The notes below the pieces were generated by a model. That model was not told the origin of the DNA. It was given only the letters and a program-made list of their open reading frames with translations, and made no database searches. This document shows positions 1 to 7,633 of a stretch of DNA of 49,125 nt, piece by piece. This DNA is from CAYLWN01 sp964387625 (GTDB lineage Bacteria > Patescibacteriota > Microgenomatia > UBA10105): NCBI GenBank assembly GCA_964387625.1, contig CAYLWN010000005.1:1-49125 (forward strand). Reading direction: 5' to 3'. The first letter of the stretch is position 1. The number at the start of each line of letters is the position of its first letter. The position numbers and the translations under genes were made by a program.

Positions 1-159
1 TTTATCTTTATTCATTTATTTATCCTCAAACTCTCGTTTATAGCAATAACATAGTATTGTATAAAGTGTTTTAACTTCATTATGTCCTATCTTTGTAAGA
101 TTGAACATATTAATACTTTCCCAAATTTGTTAAAGTACTGTACATAAAGGAACAAAAAT

Positions 160-483
160 ATGAAAATTACCATTATCCTTTCAACTAACAACGCAGAAAA
201 AAACTGGAACGCATTTAGGCTTGGTAATCTAGCTCTCAAAAACAATGATAGCGTTAGCGTTTTTCTTATTGGCGAAGGCGTGGAATATCTTAAATTCAGT
301 GATGAAAAATTCGATATTCAAAAACAGGTTGATACATTTCTTAAGTCAGGAAAGGGAGAAATCCTAGCCTGTGAAACGTGTATGGTATTTCGACATCAGA
401 AGGATAATAAAACCTGTCCAGTAAGTAGCATGAAAGAACTGTATAACCTTATAAAAGAAAGTGATAAGGTAATAACTTTTTAG
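160..483 (+). CDS. DsrE/DsrF-like sulfur-relay family protein
   Basis: A 107-residue soluble protein resembling the DsrE/DsrF/TusD fold: an N-terminal beta strand (MKITIILST), a helix, a second strand (SVSVFLIGEG), and a cysteine motif ACETCM (Cys71, Cys74) followed by Cys86. In the family, a cysteine near this position carries persulfide sulfur in relay reactions; this role is inferred here. A purine-rich AAAGG lies about 10 bases before the ATG. The next gene starts 21 bases after the stop, so the two may be co-transcribed. Partner sulfurtransferases are not visible nearby, so the substrate is unknown. Confidence in the fold is good, in the function low. Confidence 0.75.
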   Translation: MKITIILSTNNAEKNWNAFRLGNLALKNNDSVSVFLIGEGVEYLKFSDEKFDIQKQVDTFLKSGKGEILACETCMVFRHQKDNKTCPVSSMKELYNLIKESDKVITF

Positions 484-504
484 GATTACAAAAATACATA
501 CATC

Positions 505-897
505 ATGAAGCTCTTAATGTTTCACACAAAAAGTTTTTGGTATAAACCAGACAATTCAGATTCATCTGAAGCAGAAAAGACGAGTTTTGAAAACTGCCTC
601 GTTATATTTATTCATGTAGAAGAGACCGACAAAAATAAAAGTGACGTAATTGACAAAGCTGTCGGGAATATCAAATGGTTGGCAAATAAAAATAAAACAA
701 ATTCTGTAGTTCTTCATTCTTTTGCTCATCTTTCAAATAGTAAATCTGACCCAGAAACCGCAAACGATATAATTCAAAAAATAAGCATGAAGTTGAAAAA
801 GACAAAATCCGTTCACATTGTACCTTTTGGTCAGTTCTATGAGTTTTCGGTTCATGTGCTTGGTCAATCCCTGGCAAAGGTGTTTAAGGATTTATAG
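505..897 (+). CDS. Free-standing archaeal-type threonyl-tRNA synthetase editing domain
   Basis: A 130-residue protein that matches the N-terminal editing domain of archaeal threonyl-tRNA synthetases (tRNA-Thr_ED, a D-aminoacyl-tRNA deacylase-like fold). It shows the opening strand MKLLMFHTKSFWYKP, the motif HSFAHLS at residues 71-77, and PFGQFYEFSVHVLGQSLAKV near the C terminus, all hallmark positions of that domain. No catalytic or anticodon-binding synthetase domain follows: the frame stops at 897 and a new gene begins. The likely role is trans-editing of mischarged (Ser-) tRNA-Thr or D-aminoacyl-tRNA in the cytoplasm. It lies just downstream of a DsrE-like gene, with no synthetase nearby. 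Confidence 0.8.
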   Translation: MKLLMFHTKSFWYKPDNSDSSEAEKTSFENCLVIFIHVEETDKNKSDVIDKAVGNIKWLANKNKTNSVVLHSFAHLSNSKSDPETANDIIQKISMKLKKTKSVHIVPFGQFYEFSVHVLGQSLAKVFKDL

Positions 898-969
898 TTG
901 TTTATAGCAATATGAGAAAGTTTATCTTTAGTTTTTTAGTAATGCTTCCAGTTTTATCGTTTACTGCCG

Positions 970-1296
970 ATGATGATGAATATGGTTATGGGATTCGCCT
1001 TCTCCCGATGGACATCGGGATTCGGCGGGACGAAAGGGGGTGGAAATCCTATGATGGGTTATGGTTGGAATAACATGATGGGTGGCTGGGGTGGCTTTGG
1101 TATTCTTGGATGGGCATCAATGCTTCTGTTCTGGTTTTTTATTATTCTTGGTGTTATAGTTTTAATCCGCTACTTAGGTGGTTTAGGTAAAACCACGGGT
1201 AACGACAAAACTCCCTTAGAAATTCTAAAAGAACGATATGCTAAAGGAGAAATAGACAAAAAAGAATTTGAAGAAAAGAAAAAGGATCTAAGCTAA
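970..1296 (+). CDS. SHOCT-domain membrane protein, 5' end disturbed
   Basis: The 108-residue frame has a Gly/Met/Trp-rich segment (residues 28-45), one transmembrane helix (about 46-67) and a C-terminal SHOCT domain (about 82-107, PLEILKERYAKGEIDKKEF), a short domain found at the ends of many small membrane proteins. The first 27 residues look wrong. A better start, ATG at 912, opens a signal-peptide-like sequence (MRKFIFSFLVMLPVLSF) in another frame that ends at 1074. Between the two frames lies a GC-rich palindrome at 1003-1020. The ancestral protein probably began at 912 and was shifted by an insertion near 991-1050. Whether it is still expressed cannot be seen. Confidence 0.6.
   Translation: MMMNMVMGFAFSRWTSGFGGTKGGGNPMMGYGWNNMMGGWGGFGILGWASMLLFWFFIILGVIVLIRYLGGLGKTTGNDKTPLEILKERYAKGEIDKKEFEEKKKDLS
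1003..1020. repeat. Palindromic element inside the SHOCT gene
   Basis: TCCCGATG-GA-CATCGGGA is a perfect 8-bp stem in a GC-rich patch (about 996-1045) set in AT-rich DNA. The same TCCCGA/TCGGGA arms recur at 19470/19501, 26048/26079 and 44057/44069. Here the patch coincides with a change of reading frame in the SHOCT gene. Confidence 0.7.
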
Positions 1297-1306
1297 GTTG
1301 TCAATC

Positions 1307-1513
1307 ATGAGCAATATAAAAATAACTGCCTTTTTAACTTGTCCAAAATGTGGTAAAGAGCAATCGGTTACTATGCCTACTAATGCTTGTCAGCATTTTT
1401 ATAAGTGCGTTCATTGTGGAGAGACGTTGAAGCCGAAAAAGGGGGATTGTTGTGTTTTCTGCTCATACGCCGATACTAAATGTCCCCCAAAGCAATTAGA
1501 AGCTCAATCATAG
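1307..1513 (+). CDS. GDCCVxC-domain small zinc-ribbon protein
   Basis: A 68-residue protein with a CPKCG knuckle, CVHCGETLKPKKGDCC and the signature GDCCVFCSYAD, followed by KCP. This matches the family annotated as GDCCVxC domain-containing (seleno)protein, in which one cysteine of the motif can be selenocysteine; here all positions are ordinary cysteines. The pattern suggests metal binding, perhaps with a redox role. I chose ATG 1307 over an upstream TTG at 1298, which lies only 2 bases after the previous stop. It follows the SHOCT gene closely, and such proteins often sit among heavy-metal or redox genes, consistent with the neighbours here. No specific function can be assigned. Confidence 0.75.
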   Translation: MSNIKITAFLTCPKCGKEQSVTMPTNACQHFYKCVHCGETLKPKKGDCCVFCSYADTKCPPKQLEAQS

Positions 1514-1651
1514 CTTTACTGAAGGATTTTTTTATCGATTAGTAAAGTCTGGACGGGGTAGCAGCTCTTGTTAAAATATTGATTTGTTTTAGTCTTTTTT
1601 TACTCTGGTTTATATATTATTTTATGTTAAAATTTATAAGGAGGTAAAGTT

Positions 1652-1684
1652 ATGAAAAAATGTCCAAAATTTTGTCCAAAATAA
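1652..1684 (+). CDS. Possible 10-residue Cys-Pro micropeptide (MKKCPKFCPK)
   Basis: An ideal Shine-Dalgarno sequence AAGGAGGT (1638-1645) stands 6 bases before an ATG that opens a ten-codon frame encoding MKKCPKFCPK, then TAA. It lies in a 280-base gap between the zinc-ribbon gene and the hemerythrin gene. A hairpin follows at 1726-1757. Most genes in this window have weak or no Shine-Dalgarno sequence, so the strength here is notable. It could be a leader peptide, a metal-binding micropeptide or the remains of a longer CPxC protein. Confidence 0.4.
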   Translation: MKKCPKFCPK

Positions 1685-1725
1685 AATAGGGAAGCGAAAA
1701 AGAATTGATTAATTGTAATATTTTG

Positions 1726-1757
1726 ACGTCCTGTTTGTTTTGATCAATACAGGACGT
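1726..1757 (+). terminator. Hairpin, terminator-like
   Basis: A perfect 9-bp stem ACGTCCTGT/ACAGGACGT with a 14-base loop, 42 bases after the micropeptide stop and 37 bases before the hemerythrin start. The T-tract after it is weak (TTTA), so it may be an attenuator or an RNA stabiliser rather than a strong terminator. Confidence 0.5.
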
Positions 1758-1793
1758 TTAGCTTGACTATTTAATATACCTTAACTTAATAAT

Positions 1794-2345
1794 ATGACTA
1801 AAATTCCTACACAGGATTTGATAGAGGAGCATGGTGGTATCATGCTGATGCTTAAAATAATGGATAGTATGGCTTTAAAATTAAAGAACAGTGTCAATAT
1901 CGATAAAGACCATTTGGATAAAATAGTAGAATTTCTGACAAACTTTGCCGATAAATGTCATCATGGCAAAGAGGAAGACATTTTATTTCCGGAACTGATA
2001 AAAAATCCGCTAAATGAAAAATTGGTTAATGAGCTTTTAGGGGAACACAAAACCGGCCGTGATTTTGTAAGCGGCATATCCCAATCTTTAGATAACTACC
2101 AACCGGGAAATCCAGATGCGATGCACATTGCTTTAAATATGGAAGGTTATATCAAACTTCTGACCGAACATATTAGAAAAGAAAATGTTATACTTTTTCC
2201 TATCGCAGATAAGGAACTGTCGGCCAATCAACAGCAAGAAATTGAAACCAGATTTTCTAAATTAGAAACAGAGGTGATGGGAATAGGAAAACATGAAGTA
2301 TATCACAGTTGGCTTAACGAACTAAAACAAATCTATGTCACATAA
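1794..2345 (+). CDS. Hemerythrin HHE-domain protein
   Basis: A 183-residue helical protein with the hemerythrin HHE ligand pattern: His13 (EEHGG), His56/His57 with Glu61 (CHHGKEEDILFP), His85 (GEHKTGRDF) and His126 with Glu130 (TEHIRKENVILFP). These are the residues that bind a non-haem di-iron centre. Hemerythrin-like proteins bind O2, NO or iron and often serve in oxidative or nitrosative defence; the ligand is not determinable here. The gene is followed after 6 bases by a small membrane-protein gene, so the two probably form an operon. The remaining C-terminal 40 residues are helical and lack recognisable motifs. Confidence 0.88.
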   Translation: MTKIPTQDLIEEHGGIMLMLKIMDSMALKLKNSVNIDKDHLDKIVEFLTNFADKCHHGKEEDILFPELIKNPLNEKLVNELLGEHKTGRDFVSGISQSLDNYQPGNPDAMHIALNMEGYIKLLTEHIRKENVILFPIADKELSANQQQEIETRFSKLETEVMGIGKHEVYHSWLNELKQIYVT

Positions 2346-2351
2346 AAATTT

Positions 2352-2654
2352 ATGACCAAAAATCCATTTTTAAACGCCATAACTGCCAGCTTGTATATTA
2401 CAATCGTGAGTCTGGTTATGAATTTCGGTTCCAAGTATGCGCCTAAAGAAGATACATTTCTGGCTCCGATTGCCATCATATCTTTATTTACCCTATCAGC
2501 TGCAGTCATGGGATATCTTTTTTGTTATCAGCCTGTGCAACTGTATTTTGAGGACAAGAAAAAACCTGCAGTTAAACTTTTTCTCCAAACAGTAGCTGTA
2601 TTTTCATGCATCACCATATTGACGCTGGTTTTGCTTTTTTTAAGAGTTTTTTGA
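2352..2654 (+). CDS. Small three-helix membrane protein
   Basis: A 100-residue hydrophobic protein with predicted membrane segments at about 8-25, 37-58 and 78-98, and a charged loop FEDKKKPAV. It begins 6 bases after the hemerythrin stop and is probably translated from the same message. I do not recognise a characterised family; similar hundred-residue proteins of this design are common in Patescibacteria. The function is unknown. Confidence 0.7.
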   Translation: MTKNPFLNAITASLYITIVSLVMNFGSKYAPKEDTFLAPIAIISLFTLSAAVMGYLFCYQPVQLYFEDKKKPAVKLFLQTVAVFSCITILTLVLLFLRVF

Positions 2655-2680
2655 TAACTTTGGGCAAATGGGCTGTAGAA

Positions 2681-2806
2681 ATGAAGCAATATGTTGAAAA
2701 TAAAGGTAAGCAGTTATTAAAACTGTATTTTTCATACACTACTTGTCCGAAATGTGCCAAAGCATATGGCAAAAATTATGTGGTGCTGTTTGCCCAAACA
2801 GCATAA
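2681..2806 (+). CDS. 41-residue CPKCAK peptide
   Basis: A short frame from ATG 2681 encodes a basic N terminus, then LYFSYTTCPKCAKAYGKNYVV. A CPKCAKxYGKNYVV core is, as I recall, a recurring small protein of Patescibacteria, which supports it as a real gene. It begins 26 bases after the previous stop and ends 10 bases before the next gene's most plausible start (2817). The single CPxC pair suggests metal binding or a thiol role. The upstream extension in the same frame to 2606 overlaps the preceding gene and is unlikely to be translated. Confidence 0.55.
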   Translation: MKQYVENKGKQLLKLYFSYTTCPKCAKAYGKNYVVLFAQTA

Positions 2807-2816
2807 TTTAGAAATT

Positions 2817-3191
2817 ATGGACAAACAAATATTAAAAGATGGTTTGGGTTGGGGATTTATGTTATGGCTGATTGGATATTTTTTGGGTATCGTATTATTT
2901 ATGCTGGTGCCTGCTTCTTTAATCGGCTGGATTATTATGCCAATTGGAATTGCGGTTTCTCTGTGGGTGTTATTTAAAAAAATCCAAGATAGGACTTTCC
3001 AGCATTATTTATGGTTAGCAATTATCTGGACATTATTAGCGGTAATTTTTGATTACTTTTTCCTGATCCAACTCTTTAAACCTCAAGATGGTTACTACAA
3101 GCTGGATGTTTATTTGTACTACCTGTTTACCTTTTTGTTGCCCCTGATGGTTGGCTGGCGAAAAAAAGCACTAAATGATCAAGTAAAATAA
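2817..3191 (+). CDS. Four-helix integral membrane protein
   Basis: A 124-residue protein from ATG 2817 with four hydrophobic segments (about 12-32, 35-52, 62-84 and 98-117) and a conserved-looking loop FKPQDGYYKLDVYLYY. A longer in-frame reading from 2754 would overlap the preceding 41-residue gene and has unlike composition, so I rejected it. No enzyme motif is visible and the function is unknown. Relatives with the same YYKLDVYLYY loop appear to be widespread in CPR genomes, from memory rather than from a search. Confidence 0.7.
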   Translation: MDKQILKDGLGWGFMLWLIGYFLGIVLFMLVPASLIGWIIMPIGIAVSLWVLFKKIQDRTFQHYLWLAIIWTLLAVIFDYFFLIQLFKPQDGYYKLDVYLYYLFTFLLPLMVGWRKKALNDQVK

Positions 3192-3289
3192 TTTATCAGC
3201 ATAATTTGATTTTTTTAGATTTATTATAAAAGTATCTCTATTTACATAAGTTGGAATGAATTGGTCAAAACATATACAATGAATATAAT

Positions 3290-5410
3290 ATGGCTAAAAC
3301 CAGCAAAACTTTATTAGCCTTTTTTATATTAAGCATTTTGGTGAGTTTTCTTATTCCTAATAAATCATTTGCTGAATACAAATCTGATATTCCTTCGGGT
3401 CAAAATATTTCCAAACTTGAAGTTACTCCTGATGATCCCAAACTGGTTAACGGTCATGTTTACCCAAATTGGGGACCGGTTTGTCAAAGATATACCTATT
3501 CAGTTCTTTATGTAGATGATAAAGGCAGGCCGCCTGAATATGTCAAAATTTACTTCAATGGCAACATGATTGACATGGAAAAAGAAAATCCAGAATCTAA
3601 TGATTACTTCAAGGGTGTCAAGTATATTTATAAATTTGTTCCCCAGAAACTTGGTTCTAATTTTTTCTTTTTTGAAGCATCAAACGGTTTAGGTAAAACA
3701 AGGAGTAACATTATTGACTCACCTGATAATGGACCTGTTTTATTTAAAAATGCCTTTGATAAAAATGAGATTGCGGTTATTGATGCTGAAAAACAAACTA
3801 AAATATTATCTTATGATTTAAAGGATGAATGGGTAGGCGGAATTGCTTTAAGCGATGACGGTAAATATTTGGCAGCCAAAACACATAAAAAAATATATCT
3901 TTTTGATACTTCAGAATCTAATAAACCGATATGGACTTATGAGGGAAACAGTGATATGCCGGGTGATGTAAAAGGTGGAGTGGATATTTCCGGTGACGGA
4001 ACACGGATAATTGCCTCAATTGGCGGAAATGCAATTTTATTCAATAACAAAACTAACAAGCCAATCTGGATTTATAAAGGAACTGGAAATGGGGCATACA
4101 ATATAGCCATTTCAAAAGATGGTAAATATATGGCTATGGGAACAGCCGGAAGCGTAACCAGCACAACTCAAGGATATAAATCTTCAGAAACAACCAATCT
4201 CTTAATATTATGGAGTGAAAAAAGTGAAGTGCCTTTATGGCAATATCATGCTGAAGGTAATTTTCATGATGTTTCTTTATCCGATGACGGAAATTTTATT
4301 ACCGGTGCTACAGGTTGTCCAGATAGGAGATTTTATCTTTTTTCCAAAGACTCAAACAATCCGATTATTAGAAGCGAGATGTTGACTCGCGATTCACCTG
4401 TTCATCGGGCAAAAATTTCCGGAAATGGTGAATATGCTGCTGTGGGAAGCGAATCAGATGATGGAGCAGTATTTCTTTTTTCAAAAAATTCCCATCAGCC
4501 AATCTGGAAATTTCCCATGCCTGACAGAAGTTCTGCCCGAGCATTAAATTTTACTTCAGATGGGGAGTATATCGGAGCCGCTACTTTTAAAGGCGATGCA
4601 TATATTTTCAACCGTAATTCAAGTGATCCGATTTCTCATTGGAAAGTTGATGCTTCTCTTGGGGGAATTGATATAGCAGAAGATGGTAGTTTTATTGCAG
4701 CAGGAGGGACTGACAGTAAACTTCATATTTTTAAAAAGGGATCAACGGAATCATTTAAAATTGATTTTAATGAATATGTGGAGGAAGTAGATATTTCAGC
4801 AAATGGAAAATACATAGCTGCCGGAACCGGTGGTTCAGTATATTTCTTTGAAGCTTTTAATGAAAATTCTCAAGCAGTCGAATGCGAAGAAATTAAGGAA
4901 CCGCCAATCGAAAATACAAATCGTAATTCAGGAAATGCAAAAACAGATAATGTTTCCGGTCCGGTTTCCAGAAAAACACAATGGCCGGGTATGTTGTTCG
5001 GATTCGGGTTTATAGGATCATTGGCAGTATTAGTTATTTACATTATTTCCGTAAAATTTAATTTGGTAACAAAGCTAAAACTAAACAGAAAAAATGGATT
5101 ATTGGAAAATATTACGGAAGCAAATAATCCTAAGCAACTAAAGATAAATAAAATAATCGTTATAACACTTGGAGTGATAACTTTGATTTTTCTGATTTTA
5201 CTGATTTTTTCTGTGACTTTAAATTCTAAAAATAGTCAAAGTTTAACCAATCCTCAAAAATCAATTCAGGAAACTGGTGGAGAAAAAAACAACGGAATTT
5301 TACAGAAAAGCGGTGAAACTCAAGAAACAGGTTGCGGTAATGGTATGTGTGAGCCTGATTTTGGTGAAACAAAAGTAAATTGTGCAAATGACTGCTCAAG
5401 TGGAAATTAA
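3290..5410 (+). CDS. Exported beta-propeller (WD40/PQQ-like) protein with CGNGxCE tail
   Basis: A 706-residue protein. It has a signal peptide at 1-29 (ending SFAEY) and then repeated propeller blades about 45-50 residues long, with the recurring phrase SxDGKYxAxG and a following xxYLF or xxHIF strand (about residues 165-540). Two hydrophobic helices follow (about 566-590 and 622-645), and then a cysteine-rich tail, CGNGMCEPDFGETKVNCANDC (about 682-703). That tail resembles the short CGNGxCExxE...NCxxDC motif of archaeal and CPR surface proteins. It is probably a cell-envelope protein whose propeller binds a ligand or partner; no active site is evident. TATAAT abuts the ATG directly (3284-3289) and TATACA lies 12 bases upstream, with no Shine-Dalgarno sequence. 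Confidence 0.8.
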   Translation: MAKTSKTLLAFFILSILVSFLIPNKSFAEYKSDIPSGQNISKLEVTPDDPKLVNGHVYPNWGPVCQRYTYSVLYVDDKGRPPEYVKIYFNGNMIDMEKENPESNDYFKGVKYIYKFVPQKLGSNFFFFEASNGLGKTRSNIIDSPDNGPVLFKNAFDKNEIAVIDAEKQTKILSYDLKDEWVGGIALSDDGKYLAAKTHKKIYLFDTSESNKPIWTYEGNSDMPGDVKGGVDISGDGTRIIASIGGNAILFNNKTNKPIWIYKGTGNGAYNIAISKDGKYMAMGTAGSVTSTTQGYKSSETTNLLILWSEKSEVPLWQYHAEGNFHDVSLSDDGNFITGATGCPDRRFYLFSKDSNNPIIRSEMLTRDSPVHRAKISGNGEYAAVGSESDDGAVFLFSKNSHQPIWKFPMPDRSSARALNFTSDGEYIGAATFKGDAYIFNRNSSDPISHWKVDASLGGIDIAEDGSFIAAGGTDSKLHIFKKGSTESFKIDFNEYVEEVDISANGKYIAAGTGGSVYFFEAFNENSQAVECEEIKEPPIENTNRNSGNAKTDNVSGPVSRKTQWPGMLFGFGFIGSLAVLVIYIISVKFNLVTKLKLNRKNGLLENITEANNPKQLKINKIIVITLGVITLIFLILLIFSVTLNSKNSQSLTNPQKSIQETGGEKNNGILQKSGETQETGCGNGMCEPDFGETKVNCANDCSSGN

Positions 5411-5413
5411 CTT

Positions 5414-5587
5414 ATGAAAATTAATGCGACATGGCATTTAGCTCACAAAATGCCCCATCCGCCAGCTGGCGGACCAACACTGGATCAAAGAGTCGACTGG
5501 CACTTGAGACATGCTAAAAATTGTTCATGTCATCCACTGGACGGTAAGATTTTAAAGGAGATTAAAAAAAGAGGATTAAAGGTTTAA
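5414..5587 (+). CDS. 57-residue WH/HAKNCxC small protein
   Basis: A frame of 57 codons starting 4 bases after the propeller gene's stop: it opens MKINATWHLAHKMP and continues LDQRVDWHLRHAKNCSCHPL. The pattern TWH..HKMP..QRxxWHxxHAKNCxCxP recurs, to my knowledge, in small conserved CPR proteins of unknown function; the His and Cys residues suggest metal binding. Residues 15-20 (HPPAGG) are encoded by the 16-bp palindrome at 5458-5473 and look like an insertion into the family's usual spacer. Confidence 0.65.
   Translation: MKINATWHLAHKMPHPPAGGPTLDQRVDWHLRHAKNCSCHPLDGKILKEIKKRGLKV
5458..5473. repeat. Perfect 16-bp palindrome inside a small gene
   Basis: TCCGCCAGCTGGCGGA equals its own reverse complement. 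The identical 16-mer occurs at 35562-35577 between genes, and a close relative lies at 30284-30297 inside the SOD gene. Here it is part of an open reading frame. Confidence 0.85.
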
Positions 5588-5607
5588 AAACCAAAGATAT
5601 TTTTAAT

Positions 5608-6696
5608 TTATAATATTTGCTCAAGAGCTTGTTGAGCGGATTTAAGATTTTGATTGTAGAATACGGATTTTTCAAATTCACTTTTTGCAGCTACCAAATT
5701 ACCTTGTTTTTTATAAATTTCACCCCTTATCACATACAGTTCTGAAAATGCCCTGTTTTGATTTAGAAAAATTTTATCAGTCATATCAAATACTCTTTGA
5801 TAATTGCCTAATTCATAATACGCTTCTATCGGTTCAATCTGATACCAAAGTGTTCTAAATGGAAGCTTATTTTCCACCTGCTCAAATTCTAAAACAGCAT
5901 TTTTAAAATCACCTGTATGATATAACGCAATTGACAAATTAAACCTAGCGTAAATATTATCAGGATTTTCTGTTAATTCTTTTTGTGAATTTTTTACTGC
6001 ATTTTCCCAGGCTGTTTTTATATCCGCATTTTCACCCAATATAGATCTGGCAATTGGTTCTTTATCGGCAGGCACTAATACTAAATATTCATAATTAAAT
6101 ATTTGCCATATTTTTAAAAATTGCACATATGAATATTTTAAACTGTGACCTTGTAATGAGTCGTCTTGAATAAATTCTTGTGTTATGTTAGCGAATCCTT
6201 TAATGATTCTAAAATGTCCGATGTCATCATTTTCAGTAAGGCGTGTTCTGGTAATAACCGGAATATCATGAGTGATAAATTGTTTAATCAGTTCAATTGA
6301 ACCGTTTGGCCGATGAAATGGTACAAGATTAAATTCTCTAGCTTTTTGTGCTAGTTCTTCCAAAGTAACAGATTTGTCATCATTATTTCCTTGTGGATTT
6401 TGATATGGTCTTAAATCTTGCCCTAGCTGCTGTTGAGAGATAGCTATACCATAATATGAAAAAGCCATTGATAAAGCTGCAGGACCGCAATTATTGAATG
6501 TTTGAAAAATATGATAATTATTTTCAATTACTTTAGCGGTAAGTTGAGGTATTAAACTAGGAATCGGTGAAGGTGAATTTATATTAAGATTTTCAGTCTG
6601 ATAGTTGTTATAAACAAGTATTTTATTTTCATAAATCCTGAAAATTATTAATATAGTTAAAATAATAAATATAAAAATAAATGCAGCTTTTTTCAT
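5608..6696 (-). CDS. Membrane-anchored C39-family peptidase with TPR repeats
   Basis: A 362-residue protein with an N-terminal membrane anchor (about 5-20), a Pro/Ser linker, a papain-like C39 peptidase domain (about 55-215) and C-terminal tetratricopeptide-like repeats (about 225-360). The catalytic cysteine is Cys70 in NNCGPAAL, the histidine is His161 in GHFRII, and Asp178/179 is the likely third residue. C39 domains usually cut double-glycine leader peptides or serve as inactive peptide binders; the TPR part suggests recruitment of a partner. The active site faces outside if the anchor is a signal anchor. It is convergent with the 57-residue gene, with 20 bases between the stops. Confidence 0.82.
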   Translation of the reverse strand: MKKAAFIFIFIILTILIIFRIYENKILVYNNYQTENLNINSPSPIPSLIPQLTAKVIENNYHIFQTFNNCGPAALSMAFSYYGIAISQQQLGQDLRPYQNPQGNNDDKSVTLEELAQKAREFNLVPFHRPNGSIELIKQFITHDIPVITRTRLTENDDIGHFRIIKGFANITQEFIQDDSLQGHSLKYSYVQFLKIWQIFNYEYLVLVPADKEPIARSILGENADIKTAWENAVKNSQKELTENPDNIYARFNLSIALYHTGDFKNAVLEFEQVENKLPFRTLWYQIEPIEAYYELGNYQRVFDMTDKIFLNQNRAFSELYVIRGEIYKKQGNLVAAKSEFEKSVFYNQNLKSAQQALEQIL

Positions 6697-7122
6697 AGAA
6701 GTAGTTGACTTTAATTTTTTTCATTTTCTTGTTTCTAAATCCTTTATAAGGGGAGTAATTATCTTAAACTATGAAGGAATTGTCAAAGTTTAAAATTTAC
6801 ACACTATAAAAGCTGATATTCCCGGAAAAACATTACTAAAGCAACAATTAGCTATCTGGAAATCGGAGGTATGCCGGAAAAAGAAAAACCCCTTAGCATC
6901 AACGCATGTTCAACCAGATAAGCAGATAAGCAAATAAGAATGTGAGCAGTAAGAATCAAAACAGACCATTTTTGTCAATTTTTTTCTATAACCTTATAGT
7001 AGCAAAATAAATTGAATATTCAAAAGATAAAAAGCATGAAGCAGACAAAAATAAATAATTTAAAGTTCCTGCTTCATCTCCAAATTGATTATCTTTTTGG
7101 TATACTAATAGTTAGTTGATCT
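6697..7122. other. 426-base intergenic stretch
   Basis: It separates two divergent genes. I see no convincing gene. It holds a run of degenerate GATAAGCA repeats near 6915-6937, a 9-bp inverted repeat ATGAAGCAG/CTGCTTCAT (7036-7044/7069-7077), and an extended -10 box TGG-TATACT (7098-7106) just before the next gene. Confidence 0.5.
7098..7106 (+). promoter_or_regulatory. Extended -10 promoter, nearly leaderless
   Basis: TGGTATACT lies 16 bases before the ATG at 7123. With a start site about 7 bases downstream the leader would be roughly 10 bases, and no Shine-Dalgarno sequence is present. No clear -35 is seen, as is usual for extended -10 promoters. Confidence 0.45.
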
Positions 7123-7605
7123 ATGTTTGAATTAAAATTTGTTTATAAACTTCCTAATTCTACCTATTTATATTTTCTTCTAAGAATGATGCTCTTTCTT
7201 TTATTTTTTTCCATCATAATAGGAATATTTGCTAAAAGCATATTTGGAGTATTTATATTTCTGCTTATTTTTGTTGCTATTCCATTAGGAGCTATTCTCT
7301 ATATAAAATATAAAAATATTTCGTTTTCAATCGATGAAAATACTATTTCAATTAACTCAGGAGTAATTTTTAAACATTCTACTTCGATAGCTTTTAATAA
7401 TATACAAAATATTGATTGTGCTAAAGGACCACTTACTGGATTATTTGAACTTTCAGTATTAAAGATTTGGACAGCTGCTTCATCACAAATAGTAATTAAT
7501 CAAGGAAAAAGTAAAAACAATCCTGATGGTTTACTAATCCTAAAATCAGAAGCAGCTACATGGTTAAAAGACTTTATTTTAAATAAGCATCTCGTAAAGC
7601 AGTAA
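7123..7605 (+). CDS. Bacterial PH-domain (YdbS-like) membrane protein
   Basis: A 160-residue protein with two adjacent membrane helices (about 19-40 and 43-65) followed by a bacterial pleckstrin-homology domain (bPH_2/DUF304). The latter is recognised by the pattern FSIDENTISINSGVIFKHSTSIAFNNIQNIDCAKGPL and a GLFELSVLKIWTA strand. Such proteins sit in the cytoplasmic membrane and have no catalytic residues; their role in bacteria is poorly known (envelope stress, antimicrobial resistance). A small membrane-protein gene follows after 28 bases. Confidence 0.8.
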   Translation: MFELKFVYKLPNSTYLYFLLRMMLFLLFFSIIIGIFAKSIFGVFIFLLIFVAIPLGAILYIKYKNISFSIDENTISINSGVIFKHSTSIAFNNIQNIDCAKGPLTGLFELSVLKIWTAASSQIVINQGKSKNNPDGLLILKSEAATWLKDFILNKHLVKQ

Positions 7606-7633
7606 TTATTTTATTTTTATTAGCTATAATAAA

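Noticed and set aside
1..159. Promoter or gene before the DsrE gene
   Set aside because: AT-rich with no clear -35/-10 pair or open frame; the window edge cuts the context.
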